The notes: a model not told the origin generated them from the letters alone. DNA of 64,000 nucleotides from Nocardia sp. XZ_19_385 (GCF_015355755.1 NZ_JACVEE010000002.1:2108001-2172000); one strand, 5' to 3'; numbered from the stretch's first letter, positions 1 to 8,860 are shown. Made by a program: numbers and translations.

Positions 1-2720
1 CGGGGGCGCAGACCATCACCGTGCGCCATGATGGAATCGAACGGGTCTTCGATTCCGCGCAGAACATCACCATGGGCCGCGCGCCCGAGGTGACTTTGTA
101 CGTCAACAGTCCGCTGGTCTCGCGGGTGCATGCGACGCTGGTCTGGCAGGGGCACGGCTGGGTTCTCGCCGACAACGGCAGCACCAACGGGGTTTTCGTG
201 GACGCGCGCCGGTTGAGTCAGCCGGTGACGATCGACCGGCCCACACAGGTTCGGCTCGGCGATGCGGTCACGGGCCCGCTGCTCAGTCTGACGCCGGGGC
301 CGCGTCCGCAGGCCAGGCCGCCGCAGCCGCCCGCGCAGCCCCAGGCTTACCAGCCGCCGCCGCAGCAACACAGACCGCCGCAGCCGCCGCCGATGCAGCC
401 GCAGAACTATCAGCCCTCCCAGATGCAACAACGGCCGCAGCCGCCGCAGCCCCCGCGGCCGCAACAGCCCTATCAGCAGTACCAGCCGCCGCGGCCGTCG
501 TATCAGCAACCGCAGCAACCGATTCCGCCGCACCACCAGCCGGTCCCGCCCCAGCCTCCGGTGTCCTACCAGCCGCCGCAACCGCCGCCCACGGCCGCGG
601 AGCCGGAGCAGCCGAACTTCAACATGACGATGAAGGCGGATTTCAAGAGCCGCCCGATCGTTCCGCCCAAGCGCCCCAAGGCTTCCACCGAACCCATCGC
701 CAAGGCGGATCGAATCCCGCCCAGCGGCCTGGGTATCGGCCGCACCACCGACAACCAGATCGTCGTCAACGATCCACTGGCCTCGCGCAAGCACGCCCGC
801 CTGGTCGCGCGCAAAGGCGAGCTGGTCATCGAGGACCTCGGCTCGGCCAACGGCACCTTCGTCAACGGTCACCGGCAACAGAGCACGGTGCTGCGCGAGC
901 TCGACGTGGTCACCATCGGCAACGTCGACTTCGAGGTGCAGGACGGCACGCTCGTCCACCGCAAGAAGCCGGCCGCCGAGCAGGGCCTGGGCGTGCACGG
1001 TGTCGGATTCACCGTCGAAGGCAACAAGCACCTGCTCGTCGATGTGAACATGCAGGCGGGTCCGGGGTCGCTGACCGCGCTGATCGGACCGTCCGGTGCA
1101 GGCAAGTCGACGCTGGCGAAACTCATTGCCGGCGCCAACAATCCGTCCATCGGTGTGGTCACTTTCGAGGGCCGCAGTCTGCACGGCGAATACGAGGCGC
1201 TGCGTTCCCGCATCGGCATGGTCCCGCAGGACGACGTGCTGCACACCAAACTCACTGTGCGCCAAGCCCTCGGCTACGCCGCCGAACTGCGCCTGCCGCC
1301 CGATATGAACAAGGCCGATCGCCAGAAGGTGATCGACGGTGTGCTGAAAGAACTTTCGCTCACCGAACACGCCGACACCCGCGTCGACCGGCTCTCCGGT
1401 GGTCAGCGCAAACGCGCGTCGGTGGCGATGGAATTGCTCACCGGCCCGTCGCTGCTCATCCTCGACGAACCGACCTCGGGCCTGGACCCGGCGCTGGACC
1501 GTCAGGTCATGGTGATGCTGCGGGAACTGGCCGACGCCGGTCGCGTTGTCATCGTGGTCACCCACTCGGTGGCCTGCCTGGACATGTGTGACCAGGTGCT
1601 GCTGCTGGCACCCGGCGGTAAGACCGCGTTCCGCGGGCACCCGTCCGGAGTCGGCAGCGCGATGGGTACCAGCGACTGGGCCAAGATCTTCGGCGATGTC
1701 GCGGCCAATCCGGATCAGGCGTTCGCGGCCTACCGGTCCCGGCAGGCGGCCGCCCCGGCGCCGCCGCCACCCGCCGTGCGCAACGGCCAGGCCGGCAAAC
1801 CGCCGAAAACCAATACGCGCAAACAGTTCTCGACGTTGGCGCGCAGGCAGATCAGGCTCATGTTCGCCGACCGGGTGTACATGCTGCAACTGTTGCTCAT
1901 GCCGCTCGTCATCGGCTTGCTGACCCTCGCCGCGCCCGGTTCCAACGGGTTCAAGCAGCCCGCCATGGCGCAGGATCCGATCACCGGTGATTTCAAGATT
2001 CCCTCCAGCGGCGAAGCGGCCACGCTGCTGTCGTTCCTGGTGATCGGCGCGTTCTTCATGGGCATGGCGCTGAGCGTGCGTGACCTGGTCGGGGAGCGCA
2101 CCATCTACCAGCGCGAACGCGCGGTGGGCCTGTCTTCGTTCGCCTACCTGTGGTCGAAGATCAGCGTTTTCGCGATCGCCGCCATCTATCAGATCGCGGC
2201 CATGGTCGGCATGGTGTTGTTGCTCAAGAACCCGCCCGAGGAGGGTGTGCTCTTCCCGCAGCCCGACGATGCCGCGGTCGCTGCCTCCGACAGCTTCGGT
2301 TTGTACAACGGGCTGGGCGCGGCCGAACTGTTCCTCGATTTGACCCTGCTGGCCATCTGCAGTGTGGTGCTCGGCCTGCTGATCTCCTCGTTCGTGAAGT
2401 CGAACGAGCAGGTCATGGCGGGTCTGGTGCTCGCCCTGGTGGTGCAGCTGGTGGCCATGGGCAGCTTTATCCCGGTCACCAAGCGGGTCGGCCTGGAGCA
2501 GATGTCCTGGCTGTTCCCGTCGCGCTGGGGGTATGCGGCGAGTGCGTCGACCGTGGATCTGAAGCGGCTGGTCGTCGGATTGCAGAAGGATGACGACACC
2601 TTCTTCGATCACGACATCTTCTCGTGGGCCCTCAACGTGGGCGCGCTCGTGGCCATCGCCGCGCTGCTGTCGCTCATCATCTGGCAGCGGCTGCGCCTGA
2701 AGAAGAAGTCCGTCTCGTGA
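1..2720 (+). CDS. FHA-domain ABC exporter, fused ATPase and permease (5' end outside window)
   Basis: The reading frame is open from base 3, and the first FHA domain is already under way there, so the true start lies upstream. Counting residues from the codon at base 21: FHA domain 1 (about 1-95, GR, SRVH and NGSTNG motifs), a Pro/Gln-rich linker (about 96-200), FHA domain 2 (about 232-310, SRKH and ANGTFVNG), an ABC ATPase with Walker A GPSGAGKST near 356, signature LSGGQ near 457, Walker B LLILDEPTSGLD near 477 and an H-loop THS, then an ABC-2-type membrane domain with about six helices (about 617-890). This is the architecture of M. tuberculosis Rv1747, whose FHA domains bind phosphothreonines made by a Ser/Thr kinase. 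The substrate cannot be read from the sequence. No kinase gene is visible next to it here. Confidence 0.9.
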   Translation, partial: GAQTITVRHDGIERVFDSAQNITMGRAPEVTLYVNSPLVSRVHATLVWQGHGWVLADNGSTNGVFVDARRLSQPVTIDRPTQVRLGDAVTGPLLSLTPGPRPQARPPQPPAQPQAYQPPPQQHRPPQPPPMQPQNYQPSQMQQRPQPPQPPRPQQPYQQYQPPRPSYQQPQQPIPPHHQPVPPQPPVSYQPPQPPPTAAEPEQPNFNMTMKADFKSRPIVPPKRPKASTEPIAKADRIPPSGLGIGRTTDNQIVVNDPLASRKHARLVARKGELVIEDLGSANGTFVNGHRQQSTVLRELDVVTIGNVDFEVQDGTLVHRKKPAAEQGLGVHGVGFTVEGNKHLLVDVNMQAGPGSLTALIGPSGAGKSTLAKLIAGANNPSIGVVTFEGRSLHGEYEALRSRIGMVPQDDVLHTKLTVRQALGYAAELRLPPDMNKADRQKVIDGVLKELSLTEHADTRVDRLSGGQRKRASVAMELLTGPSLLILDEPTSGLDPALDRQVMVMLRELADAGRVVIVVTHSVACLDMCDQVLLLAPGGKTAFRGHPSGVGSAMGTSDWAKIFGDVAANPDQAFAAYRSRQAAAPAPPPPAVRNGQAGKPPKTNTRKQFSTLARRQIRLMFADRVYMLQLLLMPLVIGLLTLAAPGSNGFKQPAMAQDPITGDFKIPSSGEAATLLSFLVIGAFFMGMALSVRDLVGERTIYQRERAVGLSSFAYLWSKISVFAIAAIYQIAAMVGMVLLLKNPPEEGVLFPQPDDAAVAASDSFGLYNGLGAAELFLDLTLLAICSVVLGLLISSFVKSNEQVMAGLVLALVVQLVAMGSFIPVTKRVGLEQMSWLFPSRWGYAASASTVDLKRLVVGLQKDDDTFFDHDIFSWALNVGALVAIAALLSLIIWQRLRLKKKSVS

Positions 2721-2784
2721 AACCCGTGGCTGACCTGGGCACGTCGAGCACCGCGAGCGTTCGGTTCGGACAGCAGGCACACTT

Positions 2785-4281
2785 ATGCCTGTGACAGTGC
2801 GTGTAGGGGCAGTACATCTCGGCTGGGATGTGGTGTCCGTGGCTGCGGGCGGTGGCGGAGTTCCCATCCGTCCCGTGCAGGTCGAAGGTACCTATACCCC
2901 GCCGGCGTATCTGCTGGCCGATGCCCAGGGCCGGTTGCACACCGCGGGGGTGGAACAGGCGCGCCCGGATCTGGGGCGCGCCATTGCCGACGTCCGCGAC
3001 ATCCTCGGACATCCGCAGATCGTGGTCGCCGGGGCCACCTGGCCGGCCGAGCTGGTCTTCCGGGCCCGGCTCTACAACCCGCTCGCCGCGATCGGCAAAC
3101 ATCTGCGCGGCAAGCCCGACGTGGTGGCGCTGCCGTATCCGGACCCGTGGCCCGACGAGAAAGTCGACATCTACGCCGAGCTGGTCGAACAGCTCGATGT
3201 GACGGTGGAACCGCTGCCGGAGAGCGTCGCGCTGTCCGGCTATGTCCGCGCCCTCGGCTTGGTCCGCCGCCCCGACGAGCGGGATCCGCGCGGCATCGGC
3301 GCCACCGGTGTCTACTCCGACGGGCGCACCATGCTGGTGGTCGCGGTGCACGGCGACGACGAGATGCCGACCGAGTCGGTGGACGTGCCGGTCGACGCCG
3401 AAGCCATGCGGGACGCCCGCTCGGCCGACAACGTGGTGATCGAGGTGATGGCCGCGGCCCGTTCGATCGGTGCGGACACCTCCACGGTGCTGCTGTGCGG
3501 CAATGTCTGTTTCAACGACGCGCTGCGGCTGGCGTTCCAGAATCATCTGGGCCATCGGCTGCAGGTCGCCGATCATCCGATGCACGCGCTGGTACTCGGG
3601 GCCACGCATCTGCTGGTCACCGACAACGAGTCCGGGGAACCGGTGTCTTCCGGGCGGCATGCCGAGCAGTCCGCGCCGCCCCCGCCGGTGCGCCGGGATG
3701 TCCCCGCACAGCCCGCCACCGCCTCCGGTGCGCCGGTGGTGACCTACGGTCCGGGCTATCCGTCGACGCCGCCGGTCGACGGGCCCACCACCCGGGTCAC
3801 CCGGGAGGAGATGGGGCAGCAGACCCAGCCGCCGGATGTGAGCGAGGTGGGCAGCCGGTTCACCCGTCCGCCCGTCACGCCCAGCCCGGCGGGCCCGCGG
3901 TCGCCGTATCCGCCGCCGCCGAGCCACAGTGCCAGGGAGCCGTGGGGCGACCCGGTGCACAGCGACGAGGACGACGATGCCGAGCACCCGCAGCGCAAGA
4001 GCAAACTGTGGGGCAAGACCAAGGGCAAGCTGTTCGGGGCGGGAGCCGTGCTCGGCGGGCTGATGCTCACGGCGACCGGGGTGCCCACGGCGGGCGATTC
4101 GACGCTCGCCGGCTGCACGCGCACTCCCTACATCCTCAACGAGCAGCCGCCCGGCATCGCCACGGCGAACGAGCGGCCGGTCGGCGAGCGGGAGTGTGAG
4201 CAACCCGGCATCGACCACCTCCGCTACGTCATTCCGGGGCCGCAGGACGGCATCGACCCAGGCCCTCCGCGGGAGATCTGA
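2785..4281 (+). CDS. Hsp70/actin-fold protein with C-terminal membrane anchor
   Basis: A 498-residue protein starting 64 bp after the ABC exporter. The N-terminal 290 residues follow the order of an actin/Hsp70 ATPase fold: an initial strand with GAVHLGWD, a GATGVYSDGRTMLVVAVHG segment in the place of the second phosphate loop, and a late DHPMHALVLGATHLL segment in the place of the Hsp70 motif DPxxAVAxGAA. The Asp and Gly signature residues are degenerate, so ATP hydrolysis is doubtful. A Pro-rich region follows (about 295-400), then one hydrophobic helix (about 412-432) and a short Cys-containing tail that would be extracytoplasmic. It shares this plan with the protein at 29889-31370. Function unknown; the fold assignment is inference from motif order. 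Confidence 0.7.
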   Translation: MPVTVRVGAVHLGWDVVSVAAGGGGVPIRPVQVEGTYTPPAYLLADAQGRLHTAGVEQARPDLGRAIADVRDILGHPQIVVAGATWPAELVFRARLYNPLAAIGKHLRGKPDVVALPYPDPWPDEKVDIYAELVEQLDVTVEPLPESVALSGYVRALGLVRRPDERDPRGIGATGVYSDGRTMLVVAVHGDDEMPTESVDVPVDAEAMRDARSADNVVIEVMAAARSIGADTSTVLLCGNVCFNDALRLAFQNHLGHRLQVADHPMHALVLGATHLLVTDNESGEPVSSGRHAEQSAPPPPVRRDVPAQPATASGAPVVTYGPGYPSTPPVDGPTTRVTREEMGQQTQPPDVSEVGSRFTRPPVTPSPAGPRSPYPPPPSHSAREPWGDPVHSDEDDDAEHPQRKSKLWGKTKGKLFGAGAVLGGLMLTATGVPTAGDSTLAGCTRTPYILNEQPPGIATANERPVGERECEQPGIDHLRYVIPGPQDGIDPGPPREI

Positions 4282-4462
4282 CCCGATTCGGTGAATTGAT
4301 GCCGGTCCGGTATCGTGGCTCGTTGGCGTGTAGACGTCTCAGGCTTCGGTCTGGGCCGACACCGAGTCCCGGGTCTCCACCGGCCGCCGGGGCTTGAAAA
4401 TTTTTACACCATCGCTCGACCGCACGCTGGCCGGCAACACCGACTACAGACAGGGAATCACT

Positions 4463-4906
4463 GTGCCTACGTACAGCCCCAAGGCTGGTGACGTGACCCG
4501 CAAGTGGTACGTCATCGATGCCACTGACGTAGTGCTCGGCCGTCTTGCCGTGCAGGCCGCTGGCCTGCTGCGTGGCAAGAACAAGCCGACCTACGCGCCG
4601 AACTTCGATGGTGGCGACTTCGTCGTCATCATCAATGCTGACAAGGTTGCCATCTCCGGCAACAAGAAGCAGGACAAGCTGATCCACCACCACAGTGGCC
4701 ACCCGGGCGGTCTCAAGAGCCGCACTGTCGGTCAGGTGTTGGAGTCGCGTCCCGACCGTCTCGTGGAGAAGGCCGTCAAGGGCATGATCCCGAAGAACAA
4801 GCTGGGCAACGCCATCGCCGGCAAGCTCAAGGTCTACGCAGGCCCGAACCACCCGCATGCGGCCCAGCAGCCCATTCCCTTCGAGATCAAGCAGGTGGCC
4901 CAGTGA
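4463..4906 (+). CDS. rplM: 50S ribosomal protein L13
   Basis: A 147-residue L13, the normal actinobacterial length. The GTG at 4463 gives [10 protein letters not shown], matching the mycobacterial N-terminus, and is preceded by an AGGGA ribosome-binding site. An ATG at 4394 in the same frame would add 23 non-conserved residues and is rejected. Diagnostic stretches include [15 protein letters not shown] and [13 protein letters not shown]. It forms an operon with rpsI, whose GTG overlaps the rplM TGA (GTGA). The roughly 180 bp before it should hold the promoter and leader. Confidence 0.97.
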   Translation: MPTYSPKAGDVTRKWYVIDATDVVLGRLAVQAAGLLRGKNKPTYAPNFDGGDFVVIINADKVAISGNKKQDKLIHHHSGHPGGLKSRTVGQVLESRPDRLVEKAVKGMIPKNKLGNAIAGKLKVYAGPNHPHAAQQPIPFEIKQVAQ

Positions 4907-5418
4907 CCGCTCCTGAGGAATACACCGAAGAATTCACCGCGGAGGTCGCCGACGGCGATACCGTCGTGGAGGTCGTGGAAGAGGAATACGGCTACGACGC
5001 CGAGCCCGAAACCTTCGCCCCCGTCCTGATCGACCGCCCGGTGCAGACCGTCGGCCGTCGTAAGGAAGCCGTCGTCCGCGTGCGACTGGTTCCCGGCTCC
5101 GGCAACTTCACCCTCAACGGCCGCACCATCGAGGATTACTTCCCGAACAAGGTGCACCAGCAGCTGGTCAAGTCCCCGCTGGTGCTCGTCGAGCGCGCCG
5201 AGTCCTTCGACATCGTCGCCCTGCTGCACGGTGGCGGCCCCTCGGGTCAGGCCGGCGCTCTGCGTCTGGCCATCGCCCGCGCGCTGATCGAGGTCACCCC
5301 GGACGACCGTCCCGCCCTCAAGCGCGCCGGCTTCCTGACTCGTGACCCGCGTGCCGTCGAGCGTAAGAAGTACGGCCTGAAGAAGGCCCGTAAGGCGCCT
5401 CAGTACTCGAAGCGCTGA
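4903..5418 (+). CDS. rpsI: 30S ribosomal protein S9
   Basis: A 171-residue S9. The C-terminal 130 residues carry the family core ([25 protein letters not shown], the [19 protein letters not shown] loop region) and end in the conserved basic [12 protein letters not shown] tail, which reaches the ribosomal P site. The first 45 residues are an acidic Glu-rich extension, as is usual in Actinobacteria. The start overlaps the rplM stop by four bases, so the two are translationally coupled. Confidence 0.97.
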   Translation: MTAPEEYTEEFTAEVADGDTVVEVVEEEYGYDAEPETFAPVLIDRPVQTVGRRKEAVVRVRLVPGSGNFTLNGRTIEDYFPNKVHQQLVKSPLVLVERAESFDIVALLHGGGPSGQAGALRLAIARALIEVTPDDRPALKRAGFLTRDPRAVERKKYGLKKARKAPQYSKR

Positions 5419-5493
5419 TTTTGGCTTCGCTGCCGGTCCGCTTCCGTCACCCTGGTGGTGTCGGGGGTGGCCCGGTCGGCGCGGCAGCTGTAT

Positions 5494-5532
5494 GAGAGCA
5501 GGCTTCCAGCATCGCGCTGGTCGCCTGCTCTC
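5494..5532 (+). promoter_or_regulatory. Long hairpin upstream of glmM
   Basis: GAGAGCAGGC (5494-5503) pairs with GCCTGCTCTC (5523-5532), and inside it CCAGC (5506-5510) pairs with GCTGG (5516-5520), separated by a symmetric 2-nt internal loop. That is 15 bp of stem with a 5-nt loop. It lies 75 bp after rpsI and 43 bp before the glmM ATG, and no T-tract follows. It could end the ribosomal transcript or act within the glmM 5' leader; the sequence does not decide. Confidence 0.6.
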
Positions 5533-5575
5533 GTGCTATTCCCGGTACGGCACTACTTACAGGGGCGACGAGGTT

Positions 5576-6952
5576 ATGGGACGTTTGTTCGGCACCGACG
5601 GTGTACGCGGGCTCGCCAACGAATCACTGAGTCCGGAACTGGCGCTTAAAGTTTCGGGCGCGGCCGCGCAGATTCTCGGCAGGGGCAAGAAGCGTGCGCT
5701 GGCCGTCGTCGGCCGTGATCCGCGGGCCTCGGGGGAGATGCTCGAAGCGGCCGTGGTCGCCGGGCTGACCGCCGCCGGTGTGAATGTGCTTCCCGTGGGC
5801 GTTCTTCCGACGCCGGCCGTCGCCTACCTGACCGGCCTTTACGACGCGTGCCTCGGCGTGATGATCTCCGCCTCGCACAATCCCATGCCGGACAACGGAA
5901 TCAAGATCTTCGCCGCGGGCGGGCACAAGCTCGACGACGCCATCGAAGACCGCATCGAAGCGTTGATCGCCGAGAACAATCCGATCCGCCCGACCGGTGC
6001 GGGCATCGGCCGCGTGCTGAATGCCGCCGGAGCGCGCGACCACGGCCAAGCGATCCCCGACCAGTACAGCCTCGAAGGCACCCACGAGCGCTATGTCGAG
6101 CACCTCGTCGAGGCGACCGGCACCGACCTGTCCGGACTGACCGTGGTGGTCGACTGCGCCAACGGCGCCGCCTCCGAAGTCGGCCCCGCCGCCCTGCGCG
6201 AAGCGGGCGCCACCGTCATCGCGATCCACGCCGAGCCCGACGGCCTCAACATCAACGACGGTTGCGGATCAACACATTTGGGCAAGCTGCAGCAGGCAGT
6301 TGTCGAAAACGCCGCCGACCTCGGTCTCGCCTTCGACGGCGACGCCGACCGCTGCCTGGCCATCGACAGCACCGGCGCTGTCGTCGACGGCGACGCCATC
6401 ATGGCCATCATCGCCATCGCCATGAAAGATGCCGGCACCCTGCGCGACAACACCCTCATCGCCACGGTCATGAGCAACCTCGGCCTGCACATCGCGATGC
6501 GCGAAGCGGGAATCACGGTGCGCACCACCGCCGTCGGCGACCGCTACGTCCTGGAAGAACTCCGCCGCGGCAACTACACCCTCGGCGGCGAACAATCCGG
6601 CCACACCGTCCTCCCTGCTTTCGGCACCACCGGCGACGGCATCCTGACCGGCCTCAAACTGATGGCCCGGATGGCCCAAACCCGCCGCCCCCTCGCCGAT
6701 CTCGCCGCGGTCCTGCGCACCGTCCCCCAGGTCCTCATCAACGTCCCGGTCACCGACAAGGCCCTCGTCGCCGCGGCCCCCGAAGTCCAGGACGCGGTAG
6801 CCGAAGCCGAAGCCATCCTCGGCGACACCGGCCGAATCCTGCTGCGCCCCAGCGGCACCGAACAACTGGTCCGCGTCATGGTCGAAGCCACCGACCCCGA
6901 GCGCGCCCAGCAACTCGCCGACGACCTCGCCAAGCGCGTCGCCGCGGTGTAA
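5576..6952 (+). CDS. glmM: Phosphoglucosamine mutase
   Basis: A 458-residue enzyme converting glucosamine-6-phosphate to glucosamine-1-phosphate for UDP-GlcNAc and peptidoglycan synthesis. It starts [12 protein letters not shown], the conserved N-terminus; an in-frame ATG at 5492 would only add unrelated residues encoded by the upstream hairpin. The phosphoserine loop ISASHNP has the active serine at about residue 100. The metal-binding loop FDGDADR and the C-terminal phosphate-binding RPSGTE are present, so the enzyme looks complete. Together with glmS at 18.5 kb it supplies the hexosamine pathway. Confidence 0.96.
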   Translation: MGRLFGTDGVRGLANESLSPELALKVSGAAAQILGRGKKRALAVVGRDPRASGEMLEAAVVAGLTAAGVNVLPVGVLPTPAVAYLTGLYDACLGVMISASHNPMPDNGIKIFAAGGHKLDDAIEDRIEALIAENNPIRPTGAGIGRVLNAAGARDHGQAIPDQYSLEGTHERYVEHLVEATGTDLSGLTVVVDCANGAASEVGPAALREAGATVIAIHAEPDGLNINDGCGSTHLGKLQQAVVENAADLGLAFDGDADRCLAIDSTGAVVDGDAIMAIIAIAMKDAGTLRDNTLIATVMSNLGLHIAMREAGITVRTTAVGDRYVLEELRRGNYTLGGEQSGHTVLPAFGTTGDGILTGLKLMARMAQTRRPLADLAAVLRTVPQVLINVPVTDKALVAAAPEVQDAVAEAEAILGDTGRILLRPSGTEQLVRVMVEATDPERAQQLADDLAKRVAAV

Positions 6953-6973
6953 CTGCTCCGGCCGGTGTGACGG

Positions 6974-7216
6974 CTAGATCTTGATGTCGCACCGGCGTAC
7001 GGTCTCGAGTTCCGGCACGCCGGTGCGCTTACTCCCGTACCCCCGCAACAGGTCTCGCCAGCCGGGCTGGTTGCCGTCGCTAGCGCGAATCTCCACCAAC
7101 CCGAAGAGCAATCCGCCGACGCTCGCGCGCAACCATTTCGGTAACAGGAGCCGGTTTCCGCCGATGACGGTTGCGTACCGAACGCGTCCCCCGAACCCGC
7201 CGCGCCATAATCGCAT
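6974..7216 (-). CDS. Possible 80-residue hypothetical protein
   Basis: An 80-codon frame on the reverse strand between glmM and the AbiEi-type gene. The peptide has a hydrophobic middle (LRASVGGLLFGLVEIRA) and a basic end (RDLLRGYGSKRTG). No family was recognised, and the region before the ATG has no good Shine-Dalgarno sequence. It is listed because the stretch is otherwise empty and the residue composition is protein-like; it may not be expressed. Confidence 0.3.
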   Translation of the reverse strand: MRLWRGGFGGRVRYATVIGGNRLLLPKWLRASVGGLLFGLVEIRASDGNQPGWRDLLRGYGSKRTGVPELETVRRCDIKI

Positions 7217-7337
7217 GCCCGCTGAGTGCGCGGTGCGTGAGTGCGCCCGGCGGGTCAGTGCACCTTGGCGTCCACCGGGTGTCGCCAAGGCGGAGGATAC
7301 ATCGCCGGGAATTCGAGGCTGGCCGCTGATGGGTGGG

Positions 7338-7364
7338 TTATCCACAGGATTTCAGTTATCCACA
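7338..7364 (+). promoter_or_regulatory. Two consensus DnaA boxes in direct repeat
   Basis: TTATCCACA occurs at 7338-7346 and again at 7356-7364, both perfect matches to the bacterial DnaA 9-mer, same orientation, start to start 18 bp. They sit 63 bp before the ATG of the AbiEi-type gene. No dnaA, dnaN or other origin gene lies nearby, so this is not oriC. Confidence 0.6.
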
Positions 7365-7426
7365 GCTTTTGTATTTCCCCAGGTCGCGGTGATCGGGGTG
7401 CAGCGCGGATAGGCCAATGTTGGCGC

Positions 7427-8119
7427 ATGCGACCAGGACTCGATGAGGTGCGGGACAAGCAGTTCGGGGTGTTCACCTCGTGGCAGGTGCTCTGCGAGTA
7501 CACGCGGGCGGAGATGCGCACGCGGCTCGATGGCGGGGAATGGGTGCGGGTCTTCCGTGGGGTTTATCGGGAGGCTTGCACGCCGTCCACTCCGCGATTG
7601 CGGGTCGAGGCGGCGCGGCTGTTGCTGGGCTTGCAGTCGGTGACCGCGGCCTACTGCACTGCCGCTGAGCTGCACGGGTTTTCGGTGCGGGAGGACGAGG
7701 CGACGCATGTGCTCGGGGCGCGGGCGTCGCGGTCCAAACGGTTGATCGTGCATCACGATCGAGTTGATCAGGCGGAGCTCGAGTTGGTTCAGGGGGTGGT
7801 GGTCACGAGTGCGGTTCGTACCGTGGTCGATGTGGTGCGAACGCTGGACCGGTCGGCGGCCGCTGCGACCTTAGAAGCCGCTCTGGGGCAGGGGGTTTCC
7901 CGGGATGCTTTGGTCGCCGAAGTCGCTCGGCATGAGCGCAGACTGGGCTGGGGCCAAGCGGTGGAGCTGATCGAACTTGCCGGACGCGCCGAATCCCCGG
8001 TGGAACGGACGCGGGAGTGTGTCAGCCGGATCGACCTGCGGTCTGGTCGCGGGCGGCCTCTGTTCCCGTCGATAGCCGAGCCGAATAATCAGTTGTCAGC
8101 CGGTGTTCCGCCCTCGTAA
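7427..8119 (+). CDS. AbiEi-type protein, probably lacking its C-terminal nuclease-like domain
   Basis: A 230-residue protein starting at the ATG MRPGLDEVRD. The N-terminal part has the winged-helix opening of actinobacterial AbiEi/DUF559 proteins (FTSWQVLCEYTRAEMRTRL, then GEWVRVFRGVYREA), and the middle has AVRTVVDVVRTL and the GRAESPVE motif. In full-length relatives of about 290-310 residues GRAESP leads into a PD-(D/E)XK nuclease-like domain. Here it is followed by about 35 unrelated residues and a stop, so that domain is missing. No partner toxin gene is next to it. It may be a decayed gene or a stand-alone DNA-binding remnant. It ends 14 bp before the tRNA at 8134. Confidence 0.6.
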   Translation: MRPGLDEVRDKQFGVFTSWQVLCEYTRAEMRTRLDGGEWVRVFRGVYREACTPSTPRLRVEAARLLLGLQSVTAAYCTAAELHGFSVREDEATHVLGARASRSKRLIVHHDRVDQAELELVQGVVVTSAVRTVVDVVRTLDRSAAAATLEAALGQGVSRDALVAEVARHERRLGWGQAVELIELAGRAESPVERTRECVSRIDLRSGRGRPLFPSIAEPNNQLSAGVPPS

Positions 8120-8133
8120 CCTGGACTCACCGA

Positions 8134-8211
8134 CGCGGGGTGGAGGCAACTAGGATGCCCACCGGTCTCATAAGTCGGGTTATGCAGGTTCGAATCCTGT
8201 CCCCGCAACCA
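8134..8211 (+). tRNA. Initiator-like tRNA-Met (CAT) with atypical core
   Basis: A 78-nt tRNA with encoded CCA. The acceptor CGCGGGG (8134-8140) pairs with CCCCGCA (8201-8207) except for the first position, the C1/A72 mismatch typical of initiator tRNA. The T arm GCAGG-TTCGAAT-CCTGT and loop CTCATAA with anticodon CAT (8169-8171) are normal. The D arm folds best as GGCA-ACTAGGA-TGCC, which leaves four linker bases instead of two. The anticodon stem CCGGT/GTCGG has two wobble pairs and lacks the three consecutive G:C pairs of true initiators. It may be a variant or a decayed copy. Confidence 0.7.
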
Positions 8212-8214
8212 GGT

Positions 8215-8248
8215 GAAAGCCGGGTCATCTCAGGATGATCCGGCTTTC
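8215..8248. terminator. 15-bp hairpin between tRNA and membrane-protein gene
   Basis: GAAAGCCGGGTCATC (8215-8229) pairs with GATGATCCGGCTTTC (8234-8248) with one G-T pair and a TCAG loop. It begins 4 nt after the tRNA CCA and ends 6 bp before the stop of the reverse-strand gene, so it can terminate both. Confidence 0.75.
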
Positions 8249-8253
8249 CATAT

Positions 8254-8712
8254 TCAGAACTGGCCGACGAGGAAGCCGGTGAACAGCACCAGGAAGCCGC
8301 CGATCTCGCCGATGATCAAGGCGATCATGGAGATGTGGGTGCCGGCCTTGCTGGTCTGGCCGTGGAATTGGTTGGTGGTGTCACGCCGCCAGCCGTGCAC
8401 GATGTAGGCCGCGATGGCGGCGAGGAAGAAGATCAGGATCACGATGTCGGCGGCGAGGTTCACCGCGGTCGGCCACGCGCTGAGTTCGGTGAAGACCGCG
8501 AGCAGCAGCGTGGCGAACGAGTACAGCAGGGTGGCGCGGTGCGCGATGTCCACATAGATGTGTGCGGTGGCGTCGGGGGAGGTGCTGATCTGCTGGTACT
8601 TCCACACACCGAGCACCAGCGCCAGGATGAACAGCAATCCGGCCGCCGCCAGCGTGATCCGGGTATCGATGCCGAATTCGATCGCCATAGAAGTCAGTTC
8701 GATCTGATGCAC
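8254..8712 (-). CDS. Four-helix integral membrane protein, unknown function
   Basis: A 152-residue protein with four clear hydrophobic segments: about 20-42, 62-82, 85-108 and 127-150. A short His-containing cytoplasmic or periplasmic loop (YVDIAHRATLLYS) lies between the first two, and a polar loop HGWRRDTTNQFHG before the last. The topology resembles small DUF2231-like or cytochrome-associated membrane proteins, but no diagnostic motif was found. It reads towards the tRNA and shares its terminator. A palindromic repeat element lies between its start and the ABC-F gene. Confidence 0.7.
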   Translation of the reverse strand: MHQIELTSMAIEFGIDTRITLAAAGLLFILALVLGVWKYQQISTSPDATAHIYVDIAHRATLLYSFATLLLAVFTELSAWPTAVNLAADIVILIFFLAAIAAYIVHGWRRDTTNQFHGQTSKAGTHISMIALIIGEIGGFLVLFTGFLVGQF

Positions 8713-8788
8713 TGTGCACTCCCTCAGTCACTTCGTCGCACTATTCGGAACTGTAACCAGTTCTAGTTGGACCTGAAAGCCCCTGAAT

Positions 8789-8855
8789 TCAAGATCATCA
8801 GGCCCTGATGGCGCGGCTACTCGGCCGATGCCGCCATCAGTGCCTGGTGATCTTG
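8789..8855. repeat. Palindromic repeat element R0
   Basis: A 67-bp copy of the dispersed element seen eleven more times at 55.4-57.3 kb: TCAAGATCATCAGGC at the left end, GCCTGGTGATCTTG at the right. Its centre contains ACTCGGCCGATGCCGCCA, identical to the centre of R1. It ends 5 bp before the stop of the reverse-strand ABC-F gene, so it sits in that gene's 3' untranslated region. Confidence 0.85.
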
Positions 8856-8860
8856 TGCGC

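Larger units (their letters stand above)
6953..7426. other. 474-bp intergenic stretch with paired DnaA boxes
   Basis: Between glmM and the AbiEi-type gene. It holds two consensus DnaA 9-mers (7338-7364) and a weakly supported reverse-strand reading frame (6974-7216). Nothing else was recognised. Confidence 0.6.

Noticed and set aside
2677-4218. 513-codon reverse frame opposite the Hsp70-fold gene
   Set aside because: Shadow of a high-GC gene; no domain, composition dominated by Arg, Gly and His.
7427-8712. Integrated island at the tRNA
   Set aside because: No integrase, no phage genes and no repeat of the tRNA 3' end within view.
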